Shown one piece after another: positions 7,974-16,418 of a stretch of 64,000 nucleotides of DNA (positions are counted from its first letter, which is position 1; every line of letters begins with the position of its first letter). Source of the stretch: an uncultured Pelagibacteraceae bacterium (GTDB taxonomy: Bacteria > Pseudomonadota > Alphaproteobacteria > Pelagibacterales > Pelagibacteraceae); contig CACIVM010000003.1 in the NCBI GenBank assembly GCA_902590115.1, positions 25,229-89,228 on the forward strand. Direction: 5' to 3'. Made by a program: the position numbers and the translations under genes. The notes under the pieces are model-generated. The model saw only the letters and a program-made list of their open reading frames with translations. It had not been told where the DNA came from and searched no databases.

Positions 7974-8613
7974 AACATTTCTCGTGGCAGCAGATGGTTC
8001 AGCTGCTAGTGGAAAAACGACCGGGGCAAAAATTATCTCAAAAAAATATGGGCTAAAATTTTTGTCCTCCGGTTTACTTTACAGATATGCGAGTTATTTA
8101 CTAATTAAAAATAAGCCCTCCAATTCCATTAGTTTTTTAAAATTTAAATTTAAAAATCTAAAATATAGTAAAATTACAAAGCTTAATTTAAATACTGCGG
8201 AAATTTCTGAGCACACCTCAATTATAGCCAAACAAAAAAAAATTAGGGAGATTTTAAAAAATTACCAAAAAAATTTCGCAAAAAAAAATAAAAAAGTGTG
8301 TATTGAAGGTAGAGACATAGGGTCTGTTATTATGCCAAATGCAGATATTAAATTTTTTTTTAGATGTGATCTTAGGACTGCTTCATTAAGAAGATATAAG
8401 GAACTTAAAAAAAGAAATAAAAATATTTCTCTAAAAGACGTTAAGAAATCTCTAAAAGTAAGAAATTTACGTGATATTTCAAGGAAGAATAGCCCTTTAC
8501 TGAAAAGCAATGATGCGATAATTGTGGACACCGGAAAGTTAAAAAATATTAAATCTATGATATTTAAAATGAGTTTAGAAATAAATAAAAAATTGAAGTC
8601 TTATGGCAGATAA
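7954..8613 (+). CDS. cmk: Cytidylate kinase
   Basis: It phosphorylates CMP and dCMP with ATP in pyrimidine nucleotide supply. The P-loop AADGSAASGKTTGAKIISKKYG opens the protein; GLLYRYASYLL is the usual tyrosine-containing substrate stretch (canonically GALYRA), and CIEGRDIGSVIMPNADIKFFF and SLRRYKEL follow, matching the family order. 219 residues is normal length. The start sits inside the end of aroA and the stop inside the start of rpsA, so translation is likely coupled through all three genes. Confidence 0.92.
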   Translation: MKLKVGETFLVAADGSAASGKTTGAKIISKKYGLKFLSSGLLYRYASYLLIKNKPSNSISFLKFKFKNLKYSKITKLNLNTAEISEHTSIIAKQKKIREILKNYQKNFAKKNKKVCIEGRDIGSVIMPNADIKFFFRCDLRTASLRRYKELKKRNKNISLKDVKKSLKVRNLRDISRKNSPLLKSNDAIIVDTGKLKNIKSMIFKMSLEINKKLKSYGR

Positions 8614-10321
8614 TACTGATATTAAAATTACTTCAATGAAATCAAATAAAGAGTTTGAGTCCCTCCTGATAAAAGACTTCAAAGACAGAAAATTAAAAGA
8701 GAACGAAATTATCAAAGCTACTGTTACAGAAATAACAAAAAATTTTATTGTTGTTGATTGTAAAGCTAAAATGGAGGGAATGATACCTGTTGAAGAATTT
8801 AGCAATAATAATGAACTAGATAAATTAAAAGTTGGGTCAATAATTGATGTTTATTTGGAAAGAGTTGAAAGCTACAAAGGTGAAATAGTAATTTCAAGGG
8901 AAAAAGCCAGACGGATGGTTGCTTGGAAGAAAATGGAAAAAGTTTTTGAAAGTCAGGAAATAATTGAAGGATATATCACTGGCAAAATTAAGGGTGGATA
9001 TATATGTACTGTAGATGGTTTACCAACTTTTATGCCAGCATCTCAAATTGATGTACGACCGTTGAAAAAAATTGACCACTTAATGAATATCCCGGTTAAG
9101 GTAATTGCGACACGTATAGATAGAAGCAGAGGAAACGTTTGTACAAGCCGAAGAGCAGTATTAGAAAAAGATAAAAATGCTGAAGTCAGGGAAATGCTAA
9201 AAAATATAAAAGAGGGCGATATAGTCGATAACGCAAAAGTAAAAGCCACGACTGACTGGGGAGTTTTTTTAGATATTAATGGTTTAGATGCTTTATTACA
9301 TGTTAGTGACTTATCGCATGGAAGGGTAAAAAAGCCTTCTGAACTTATTTCAATAGGTCAGAATATAAAAGTTAAAATTACAAAAATAGATAAAGCCACA
9401 AACAGAATATCAGCTTCTATAAAAGCTCTCACCGAAGATCCTTACGAAAATATTTCAAAAAAATATAAAATTGGAGAATTATATAGTGGAGTTTGCACAA
9501 AGCTCATGGACTATGGGGCTTTTGTAAAATTGGAAGAGGGTATTGAAGGTCTTATACACAATAGTGAGCTTTCATGGGAAAGCAAAAATGTAAACCCTTC
9601 AAAAATTTTATCCGTATCTCAAAAAATAAATGTTAAAATAGTGAGTATTGAGCCAGAGAATAAAAGAATTTCGCTTTCTTATAAGGCAACCCTGGATAAC
9701 CCTTGGAATGATGTAAAGAAACAAGTTGGATCTATAATTTCTGTAAAAGTAAAAAATGTTACTGATAAAGGTATATTCGCAACTTTAGATAACGGCTTAA
9801 CAGGAATGGTATATTATAAAGACGTTTCTTATGAGGATAGCGAACAAGGCCTATCTAGATTCAAAAAAAATGATAATATTCAAGTGAAAGTGATGGAAGT
9901 AAAAGATGAAAAAATCAAACTATCAATTAAAGCTCTAGAAAAAGATCCGATGGATTGGCTTAAGGATAATAAAAAGAAAATTGGAGACATTATCACAACG
10001 AGAATTAGCTCTGTTATGGCAAATGGTGTTAAAGTCTCGTTAGATCCTGATAAAAAATTGATAGCAACAATTAAAAAAGCTGAGCTTGCAAAAGACTCTG
10101 TTGACGCAAGACCAGAAGTTTTTTCTAAAGGAAACGCATTAGATGCAAAAATTTTGGACTTGAATTTTGAGAAAAGAAAAATTGTTTTAAGTGTAAAAGC
10201 TGCTCAAATTGACGAAGAAAAAAGTCTCGTGGCTAAATTTGGTAAAGGTGCAAAAGCTGGCGCAACCCTTAAATCAATATTTGAAAAAGCATTAAGTGGT
10301 GGAAAGAAGAAGAAAAAATAA
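8603..10321 (+). CDS. rpsA: 30S ribosomal protein S1
   Basis: The 572-residue protein consists of about six S1 RNA-binding repeats, visible as recurring segments such as KATVTEITKNFIVVDC, NAKVKATTDWGVFLDI, GLDALLHVSDLSHGRVKKP, SGVCTKLMDYGAFVKLEEG and EGLIHNSELSW. It brings mRNA to the 30S subunit. The tail KALSGGKKKKK is lysine rich. The start overlaps cmk by 11 bp and ihfB begins at the base after the stop. The place between cmk and ihfB is the standard one. Confidence 0.96.
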   Translation: MADNTDIKITSMKSNKEFESLLIKDFKDRKLKENEIIKATVTEITKNFIVVDCKAKMEGMIPVEEFSNNNELDKLKVGSIIDVYLERVESYKGEIVISREKARRMVAWKKMEKVFESQEIIEGYITGKIKGGYICTVDGLPTFMPASQIDVRPLKKIDHLMNIPVKVIATRIDRSRGNVCTSRRAVLEKDKNAEVREMLKNIKEGDIVDNAKVKATTDWGVFLDINGLDALLHVSDLSHGRVKKPSELISIGQNIKVKITKIDKATNRISASIKALTEDPYENISKKYKIGELYSGVCTKLMDYGAFVKLEEGIEGLIHNSELSWESKNVNPSKILSVSQKINVKIVSIEPENKRISLSYKATLDNPWNDVKKQVGSIISVKVKNVTDKGIFATLDNGLTGMVYYKDVSYEDSEQGLSRFKKNDNIQVKVMEVKDEKIKLSIKALEKDPMDWLKDNKKKIGDIITTRISSVMANGVKVSLDPDKKLIATIKKAELAKDSVDARPEVFSKGNALDAKILDLNFEKRKIVLSVKAAQIDEEKSLVAKFGKGAKAGATLKSIFEKALSGGKKKKK

Positions 10322-10609
10322 TTGGTTAAATTATCAATAATCCAAAAATTAAAAAAAAAGTATCCTAATATCCCGCAATATACATTAAAAAGATTAGTAG
10401 ATTTAACATTTTCAAAGATTTCTAAAGAATTGGAAAGAGGTAACTCTGTTGAACTTAGAAAATTTGGAAGGTGGTCTGTTAAAAATTCAAAAAAAAAGTA
10501 TAATGCAATCAACCCTAAAACTGGTCAAAAAATTTATGTTCCAAATAAAAAAAAAATAATTTTTAAAATGTCAAAAAACTTAAAATCTAAGATTAATAGT
10601 AAATTATGA
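10322..10609 (+). CDS. ihfB: Integration host factor beta subunit (IHF/HU family)
   Basis: This 95-residue DNA-bending protein has the HU/IHF helix-helix start and the beta-arm segment VELRKFGRWSVKNSKKKYNAINPKTGQKI, with the conserved NP(K)TG tip that intercalates into DNA. The frame begins at a TTG codon immediately after the rpsA stop; no better start exists, so a non-ATG start is likely. The position after rpsA is the usual one for ihfB. An IHF-alpha partner is not in the window. It overlaps pyrF by 4 bp. Confidence 0.88.
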   Translation: MVKLSIIQKLKKKYPNIPQYTLKRLVDLTFSKISKELERGNSVELRKFGRWSVKNSKKKYNAINPKTGQKIYVPNKKKIIFKMSKNLKSKINSKL

Positions 10610-11295
10610 AAAAGAAGATTTTTATAGCCTGTGACACAACAAATATAAAAAAAGTAAAAAATATAATTAAACACACTAAATCAAGTAAATTTGATATAAA
10701 CTATAAGTTCGGATTAGAATTTTTTTATTCAAAAAATGGAAGATCTTTTATTTCAAAAATGGCAAGCTTGCCAATTTTTTTAGATCTTAAATTAAATGAT
10801 ATTCCTAATACTGCTGTCTCGGCTTTAAATGCAATAAAAGATCTTAAAAATATAAGATATCTCACAATTCACGCAAATGGTGGTCTCGAAATGATTTCAA
10901 ATATAAAAAAAGTTGCAAAAAAAAATAACAAAAAATTAAAGATTTTAGCAGTTACAGTTTTGACAAGCTTTAACGAAAAATCTATTAAACAAATAGGTTA
11001 TTCCAAAAAAATAAAGGAAATAGTAATTAAACAATCAAAACTTGCAGAAAAAGCAAAATTAGATGGAATTGTATGTTCGGCTCATGAGATTAAATTTATA
11101 AAAAAAATTTCAAAAAAAATGGAAATCATCACACCGGGAATAAGAATGATTAAAGAAAAATTTGACGACCAAAAAAGAGTTGTCACACCATTGGAAGCTT
11201 TTAAAAAAGGAGCTACTGGAATTGTTGTCGGCAGAAGTGTTACTAAAGGTGAGATTAAAAAAAATTTCGCAAAACTGCTTAACCATCTAAGCTAA
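10606..11295 (+). CDS. pyrF: Orotidine 5'-phosphate decarboxylase
   Basis: It converts OMP to UMP. The catalytic Lys-Asp network is visible as IFLDLKLNDIPNTA near residue 60 (D-x-K-x-x-D-I), with FKFGLEFF-like substrate strand (YKFGLEFFYS) before it and TPGIRM and GIVVGRSVT phosphate-binding segments near the end. 229 residues is the usual size of the bacterial group I enzyme. The gene is coupled to ihfB by an ATGA overlap, and trpF starts on the next base after its stop. Confidence 0.92.
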   Translation: MKKKIFIACDTTNIKKVKNIIKHTKSSKFDINYKFGLEFFYSKNGRSFISKMASLPIFLDLKLNDIPNTAVSALNAIKDLKNIRYLTIHANGGLEMISNIKKVAKKNNKKLKILAVTVLTSFNEKSIKQIGYSKKIKEIVIKQSKLAEKAKLDGIVCSAHEIKFIKKISKKMEIITPGIRMIKEKFDDQKRVVTPLEAFKKGATGIVVGRSVTKGEIKKNFAKLLNHLS

Positions 11296-11907
11296 ATGAA
11301 ATTAAAAATTTGCGGCTTATCTAATCCAAATGAAGTTAAAGCATGTACAGAATTTGGTGCGGACTACTGTGGATTTATTTTAAATTTTCCGAAGAGTCAT
11401 AGAAATATATCTTTTGAAACTGCAGATTTTTTGACACAAATTAAAAAAATTAAATCCAAATTTGTTGGAGTGTTAGTTAATCCATCAGATGAAGATCTAG
11501 AAAAATTTGCAAAACTAAATTTAGACTATTTCCAGCTTTACGGGAATTATAACGACGAAAAATTGCTTAAAATTAAAAAAAAATTTCAAATCAAAGTCAT
11601 TTCTTCTATTCAAGTAAAAAAAAAAGAAGATATTTTTAAATACAAACTTTTTGAAAAAAACTCTGATATAATATTATGGGATAGTTCCGGATATGAAAAG
11701 AGTTATTCCTGGAATTATGAATGGATCAAGTCTATAAAGGTTAGTGCTCAAAAGATGATAGCTGGAAATATAACATTAGAAAAAATTAGTAAATTTTCTT
11801 CTTTAGCTGATATTATAGACGTCTCTGGAGCCTTAGAAACGAATAAAGTAAAAGATATTAATAAGATAAAAGAATTTATTTTGAAAGTGAAAAAAAATGA
11901 AGATTAA
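11296..11907 (+). CDS. trpF: Phosphoribosylanthranilate isomerase
   Basis: TrpF carries out the Amadori rearrangement in tryptophan synthesis. The protein starts KLKICGLSNPNEV, with the catalytic cysteine, and continues with GADYCGFILNFPKSHR, GVLVN and LDYFQLYGN, the typical TrpF barrel strands. Near the end IIDVSGALETNKVKD supplies the phosphate-binding and catalytic Asp region. 203 residues fits. It lies directly before trpB and trpA, as in other alphaproteobacteria, and overlaps trpB by 11 bp. trpE, trpD and trpC are not in this window. Confidence 0.9.
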   Translation: MKLKICGLSNPNEVKACTEFGADYCGFILNFPKSHRNISFETADFLTQIKKIKSKFVGVLVNPSDEDLEKFAKLNLDYFQLYGNYNDEKLLKIKKKFQIKVISSIQVKKKEDIFKYKLFEKNSDIILWDSSGYEKSYSWNYEWIKSIKVSAQKMIAGNITLEKISKFSSLADIIDVSGALETNKVKDINKIKEFILKVKKNED

Positions 11908-13141
11908 AAAAGGTATACCTTTAATAGATCAACATGATAAAAATTTCATGTATGGCGGAAAGTTCGGCGGAAATTTTATACCTGAAACTTTAAAAAAACC
12001 AATTGATGATCTGACTAAACTTTTTCATAAATTAAGAAACGACAAGGGTTTTTTAAAAGAAAGGGATTATTACTTCGAAAATTATGTCGGTGCCCCAACT
12101 CCTTTTATTAAATTAGATAATCTAACTAAACATCTAAAAGGAGCACAAATTTATGCAAAAGTAGTTTCAGAGGCAAATGGTGGAGCACATAAAATTTATA
12201 ATGCTACTGTTCATTGCTTACTAGCAAGAAGATCGGGTAAAAAATTTGTGATAGGTGACACAGGTGCTGGATACGCTGGAAAGATGTTGAGTATGGCAGC
12301 AAAAAAATTTGGATTAAAATGTAAAATTTTTATGGGTGCTAAAGATATCAAAAGACAACAACCTAATGTAAAAGCAATAAAAAAAAATGGTGCTGAAGTT
12401 GTTCCAGTTTATTCAGGAAGTCAGACACTTGTTGATGCGGTCTCTGAATGTATGAGATATTGGGTTGCTAACTGTAACCATGCACACATGGCAGTAGGCT
12501 CAACCGTAGGTCCCTCTATCTTTGTCAGAATATGTGGATGGAGTACAAGTCAAATTTCTAGAGAACTTAAATCACAAATCATTGACGAATTTGGATCAAT
12601 GCCAAAAAAAATAAAACTATATAATTGTGTTGGTGGTGGCTCATCCAGTTTTGGTTTTTGGAATGAATTTATGGATTATAACAGAAAACAAGTTGAGTTT
12701 ATTGGTGTTGAGGCTGGTGGTCCAACTAAAAGCAAAAAACATGCTGCACCTCTAACTTATGGATCAAAAATTGGTATTCTTCATGGGGCAGCTCAATATG
12801 TAAATCAAAACTCTGATGGACAAATTGAAGAAACAGAATCTATTTCAGCAGGTCTCGATTACCCGGGTGTTTCTCCACTTCACTGTTTTTTAAAAGATGT
12901 AAAACGAGCAAGATATACAGCTGCTAGTGATGAAGATGCTTTAGAGGCTTATAAATTGGTCACTAAATATGAAAATTTAAAACCATCATTGGAACCAAGC
13001 CATGCTTTTTCTGTTGCAATTAAAGAGGCTCGTAAACTTAGTAAAGATACAATAGTAATTGTTAATAGTTGTGGAGATGCTCATAAAGATAAAGATATTT
13101 TAGAAAAAAGATTAGGAAAAAAATATGCCAAATTTAATTAA
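11897..13141 (+). CDS. trpB: Tryptophan synthase beta chain, divergent form
   Basis: Position between trpF and trpA, 414 residues and the overall order GGAHK (PLP lysine, near residue 95), DTGAGYAGK, GAKDIKRQ, CVGGGSSSFG, EAGG and SISAGLDYPGVSPLH identify TrpB. It should join serine and indole. Several usually near-invariant spots differ from the E. coli protein: KRED before GGAHK is AKVVSEA, the ETGAGQHG loop is DTGAGYAG (Glu109 to Asp), GTAAGPHPYP is GSTVGPSIFV, and the SGRGDKD end is CGDAHKD (Ser377 to Cys). These touch catalysis, the tunnel and cofactor binding. It is likely functional given the intact frame, but its activity should not be assumed standard. Confidence 0.85.
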   Translation: MKIKKGIPLIDQHDKNFMYGGKFGGNFIPETLKKPIDDLTKLFHKLRNDKGFLKERDYYFENYVGAPTPFIKLDNLTKHLKGAQIYAKVVSEANGGAHKIYNATVHCLLARRSGKKFVIGDTGAGYAGKMLSMAAKKFGLKCKIFMGAKDIKRQQPNVKAIKKNGAEVVPVYSGSQTLVDAVSECMRYWVANCNHAHMAVGSTVGPSIFVRICGWSTSQISRELKSQIIDEFGSMPKKIKLYNCVGGGSSSFGFWNEFMDYNRKQVEFIGVEAGGPTKSKKHAAPLTYGSKIGILHGAAQYVNQNSDGQIEETESISAGLDYPGVSPLHCFLKDVKRARYTAASDEDALEAYKLVTKYENLKPSLEPSHAFSVAIKEARKLSKDTIVIVNSCGDAHKDKDILEKRLGKKYAKFN

Positions 13142-13925
13142 TCTTGCTTTTAAAAAAGTAAAGCAAGAAAACAGGCCTGCTCTTTTGACTTATACAGTTG
13201 CGGGTGATAATTCTAAAAAAAAATCTTTGGAAATACTTAAATCTATATCTAATTATGCAGATATTCTGGAGTTAGGTATGCCTCATAATGCTCTTGTTGC
13301 AGATGGAAATCAAATACAAACAAGTGCTTATAGGGCAATTAAAAATGGAATTAAATTAAAAGATATTTTTCAAATAGTAAAAAACTTTAAAAAAAGTAAA
13401 AAACAAAAGCCAATAATATTAATGGGTTATTATAATATGGTTTATCAATTTGGAGAAAATAATTTCTTAAACATTTGCAAAAAAGTAGGTGTTGATGGTT
13501 TAATTTTGGTAGATCTCCCTTGGCCTGAGAATAAAAATTTCTCTTATAAATGTAAAAATAAAGGTATAACCTTTGTACAACTTTTGTCACCGACTACATC
13601 TGTTAAAAGGATAAAGAAAATTTTAAAAGACTCCCATGAAATGATTTACTATATAAGCATGTTATCAACAACAGGGGGAAAATTAAAAATATCGCCAAAA
13701 GCAATAATGAATAGTTATAACAGAATAAAAAGGCTATGTCCTAAAAAGAACATTGTGATAGGATTCGGTATAACGGATAAGTCAATTAATAAGTTTAAAG
13801 GTGCTAATGGGGTAGTAATAGGGTCTCAATTGTGTAAAACATTGACAAAATCAATTAAAGCTAGACAAAATCCTGTCACAAAGTTAAGTAGTATTGTTAA
13901 GAAATTAAAAGGGAAAATAATTTGA
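13125..13925 (+). CDS. trpA: Tryptophan synthase alpha chain, divergent interface
   Basis: TrpA cleaves indole-3-glycerol phosphate to indole. Catalytic Glu49 is in ILELGMP and Asp60 in VADG; the phosphate loops STTGGK, IGFGIT and VIGSQLC are present. The stretch between the two catalytic residues, PFSDPLADGP in E. coli, is PHNALVADGN here, so Asp56 and Pro57, which contact the beta subunit and carry the allosteric signal, are replaced. This matches the unusual TrpB next door. It overlaps trpB by 17 bp and accD by 4 bp. Confidence 0.87.
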   Translation: MPNLINLAFKKVKQENRPALLTYTVAGDNSKKKSLEILKSISNYADILELGMPHNALVADGNQIQTSAYRAIKNGIKLKDIFQIVKNFKKSKKQKPIILMGYYNMVYQFGENNFLNICKKVGVDGLILVDLPWPENKNFSYKCKNKGITFVQLLSPTTSVKRIKKILKDSHEMIYYISMLSTTGGKLKISPKAIMNSYNRIKRLCPKKNIVIGFGITDKSINKFKGANGVVIGSQLCKTLTKSIKARQNPVTKLSSIVKKLKGKII

Positions 13926-14842
13926 ACTGGATTACAAAATTTATAAAACCGAAGATTAAATCTTTATTCAAGAAAAAGTCCTCAAATGACGACGAGACTT
14001 TATGGACAACATGTGGTTGTAAGAATTTGATTTACAAAGAGGATCTTAAAGATAATTATAATTGTTGCCCTAAATGTGGAGCTCATCATAAACTGTCTTG
14101 TAACGAGAGATTTGAGTTATTTTTCGATAATGGTGAGTTTGAATTAATTGAAACACCTTTGCCACACGATGATCCACTAGAATTTGTAGATAAAAAAAAA
14201 TACTCAGATAGACTAAAAGCAGCAAGAAAATTAACCAATCAGAATGATGCAGTTGCAATTGCAAAAGGTAGAGTTGGTAAAATACCTGTTACGGTTGGAG
14301 CTCAGGATTTTAGATTTATTGGAGGATCTTTTGGTTCTGCATCTGGAGAAGCTTTTATAGCAGGTGTCCAACATTCTATTGAAAATAAAACACCTTTTGT
14401 TTTTTTTAGTTGTAGTGGGGGGCAGCGCATGATGGAGTCATCTATTGCATTAATGCAAATGACCAGAACAACTTTGGCCGTTAATGAATTAAAAAAAAAT
14501 AATTTACCTTATATTGTTATAATGTCTGACCCAACTACTGGAGGTGTTACTGCGTCCTGGGCTAGTCTAGGTGATATATTAATCGCCGAAAAAAACGCGA
14601 CAGTGGGTTTTAGTGGTAGAAGAGTCATACAAGATACAGTAAGAGAAACCTTACCTGAAGAATTTCAAAAAGCAGAGTATGTTCTAGAACACGGAGGAAT
14701 AGATCTTGTTATTGAAAGAAAATATTTAAACACGACAGTAAGTACTTTATTAAATGTGTTGTTGAAAAAAGCTGAGATGGAAGCTAAAAATCAGTTATCT
14801 GATGTTGTCACAATCGATAAATCTCTACAGTCAGCTAGCTAA
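13922..14842 (+). CDS. accD: Acetyl-CoA carboxylase carboxyltransferase beta subunit
   Basis: AccD with AccA moves the carboxyl group from biotin carrier to acetyl-CoA for fatty acid synthesis. An N-terminal zinc ribbon (CGC...CCPKCGAHHKLS) is followed by the crotonase-like domain: FRFIGGSFGSASGEAF, FFSCSGGQRMMESS, MSDPTTGGVTASWASLGD and VIQDTVRETLPEEFQ. The first zinc half-site reads C-x-C rather than the usual C-x-x-C, while the second is normal. The start is TTG, sharing TTGA with the trpA stop. The trpA-accD-folC order is conserved in alphaproteobacteria. Confidence 0.93.
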   Translation: MNWITKFIKPKIKSLFKKKSSNDDETLWTTCGCKNLIYKEDLKDNYNCCPKCGAHHKLSCNERFELFFDNGEFELIETPLPHDDPLEFVDKKKYSDRLKAARKLTNQNDAVAIAKGRVGKIPVTVGAQDFRFIGGSFGSASGEAFIAGVQHSIENKTPFVFFSCSGGQRMMESSIALMQMTRTTLAVNELKKNNLPYIVIMSDPTTGGVTASWASLGDILIAEKNATVGFSGRRVIQDTVRETLPEEFQKAEYVLEHGGIDLVIERKYLNTTVSTLLNVLLKKAEMEAKNQLSDVVTIDKSLQSAS

Positions 14843-16067
14843 AAAAAAAATTTTTAAACAAAAAATTAAATTCGGTTTAAAAAGAATAAAGAAAGTTCTT
14901 GAGTTACTAAATAATCCTGAAAAAAAACTAAAGAATGTAATCAATATTGTCGGATCAGATGGTAAATATTCTGTTTTAACTTCTTTAAAATATATTATTG
15001 AAGAAAACGGGCAAAAAACATCTGCATTTATATCTCCTAGCCTGATTGATATTCGTGAAAGATTTTGGATTGGTGATCGTTTTTTATCTTATAAAGAAAT
15101 AAAAAAAACTATAAGTATTATAGAAAAATTAAAAATTCCCTTAACTATATTTGAGTTATTTACTTTAATTTATATTATAAACGTAGCAGAGAAAGGAAAT
15201 GATTACAATTTAGTAGAAGCAGGTGCTTTATTTGCTAAAGACAGTACAAATTTATTTGATTTCCCTAAAAGCCAGGTGATTGTTAATATTAATAAGCAAC
15301 ATTTAAATTTTGTAAAAAAAAAAAATATTAGAGAAATAATAAAACAAAAGGTAGGTTATTTAAGCAATTATACAAAAATATATATTAACAATCAGACTAA
15401 ATCCAATTTAAGAAATATCAAAAAAATTTTAAGAAAAAATTTAAGTGAAAAAGTATATTCAAACAATTGGAAATTGATAAAAAGATCAAATACTTATTTT
15501 TATAAAGATATCAATACAACTATACCTTTAAAGAATAAAAATATCCATTCAATGGGATTGTGGCAAAATTTATGTATATCAATAAAAATAGCTAAGGACT
15601 TAGGTATAAACAATAAAATTATTAAAAAGGCTGTACCAAAAATAAGATTTACGGGAAGAATGCAATATATTAACAAAGGTAAAATAAAAAATAAACTTTT
15701 TAAAAACGAAGAATTATTAATTGATGGATGTCACTCTCAAGTAAGTGCTAAGAATCTTGTAAAATATTTGAATACTATAAACTTACCAAAGTATGGAATT
15801 TGTGGAATGACAATAAATAAAAATCCATCTGATTTTTTGGGAGAATTTAAAGGCGTATTCGAAAAAATAATTACGGTGCCATTGAATAACAACAAAAATT
15901 ACGTTTCGCCAAATACTTTAAAAAAGATTTGCTTAAAAAATAAAATAAGAAGTGAAACTGCTTTCAATTTTATAAAAGCGATAAAAGAGCTTTCTTCATC
16001 TGAAAAAAAAATAATTTGTGTATTCGGCTCTCTTTTCTTAATTGGAGAATTTTTAAAAAAAAATTAA
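14802..16067 (+). CDS. folC: Folylpolyglutamate synthase / dihydrofolate synthase
   Basis: FolC adds glutamate to dihydropteroate and folates. The Mur-ligase type fold shows a P-loop NIVGSDGKYSVLTSLKY near residue 50, the LIDIRERFWIGDRFLS substrate loop, and a C-terminal domain with ELLIDGCHSQVSAKNLVKYL and IICVFGSLFLIGEFL. The P-loop reads GSDGKYS where most FolC have GTNGKGS. 421 residues is normal. The start lies 41 bp inside accD, and the end overlaps the convergent trxA by 4 bp. It closes the long run. Confidence 0.88.
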   Translation: MLSQSINLYSQLAKKKIFKQKIKFGLKRIKKVLELLNNPEKKLKNVINIVGSDGKYSVLTSLKYIIEENGQKTSAFISPSLIDIRERFWIGDRFLSYKEIKKTISIIEKLKIPLTIFELFTLIYIINVAEKGNDYNLVEAGALFAKDSTNLFDFPKSQVIVNINKQHLNFVKKKNIREIIKQKVGYLSNYTKIYINNQTKSNLRNIKKILRKNLSEKVYSNNWKLIKRSNTYFYKDINTTIPLKNKNIHSMGLWQNLCISIKIAKDLGINNKIIKKAVPKIRFTGRMQYINKGKIKNKLFKNEELLIDGCHSQVSAKNLVKYLNTINLPKYGICGMTINKNPSDFLGEFKGVFEKIITVPLNNNKNYVSPNTLKKICLKNKIRSETAFNFIKAIKELSSSEKKIICVFGSLFLIGEFLKKN

Positions 16068-16384
16068 ATATTTTCTTTTATCCAAGAAACTATATTTGAC
16101 TTTGTACTAGCACCAACTTTTGTAGCTTTGAGCTCACCATTTTTAAATAATAACATAGTGGGTATACCTCTAATACCGTATTTTACTGGGGTATTTGGTT
16201 CGTTATCAATATTATGTTTAGCGATGACAACATCATTTTTAAGCTCTTCAGAAATTTCCTCAAGCACAGGAGATATCTGCTTACACGGGTTGCACCATTC
16301 CGCCCAAAAATCCACCACAGTTGGTTTTTCAGATTTTAAAACCTCTGTCTCAAAATTTTCATCTGTTGTTGGTTTTGTTGGCAT
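16064..16384 (-). CDS. trxA: Thioredoxin with CNPC active site
   Basis: A 106-residue single-domain thioredoxin: VDFWAEWCNPCKQISPVLEEI holds the redox pair, followed by AKHNIDNEPNTPVKYGIRGIPTMLLFKNGE with the cis-proline. The CxxC centre is Asn-Pro instead of Gly-Pro, which is uncommon for TrxA and could shift its redox potential. It is preceded by an AAGGA ribosome site. The gene converges on folC as in other alphaproteobacteria, and lies 34 bp after the exonuclease I gene on the same strand, so it may be co-transcribed with it. Confidence 0.92.
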   Translation of the reverse strand: MPTKPTTDENFETEVLKSEKPTVVDFWAEWCNPCKQISPVLEEISEELKNDVVIAKHNIDNEPNTPVKYGIRGIPTMLLFKNGELKATKVGASTKSNIVSWIKENI

Positions 16385-16418
16385 GTATCCTTAATAAGTA
16401 TTTTTATTTCAAAGTCAA

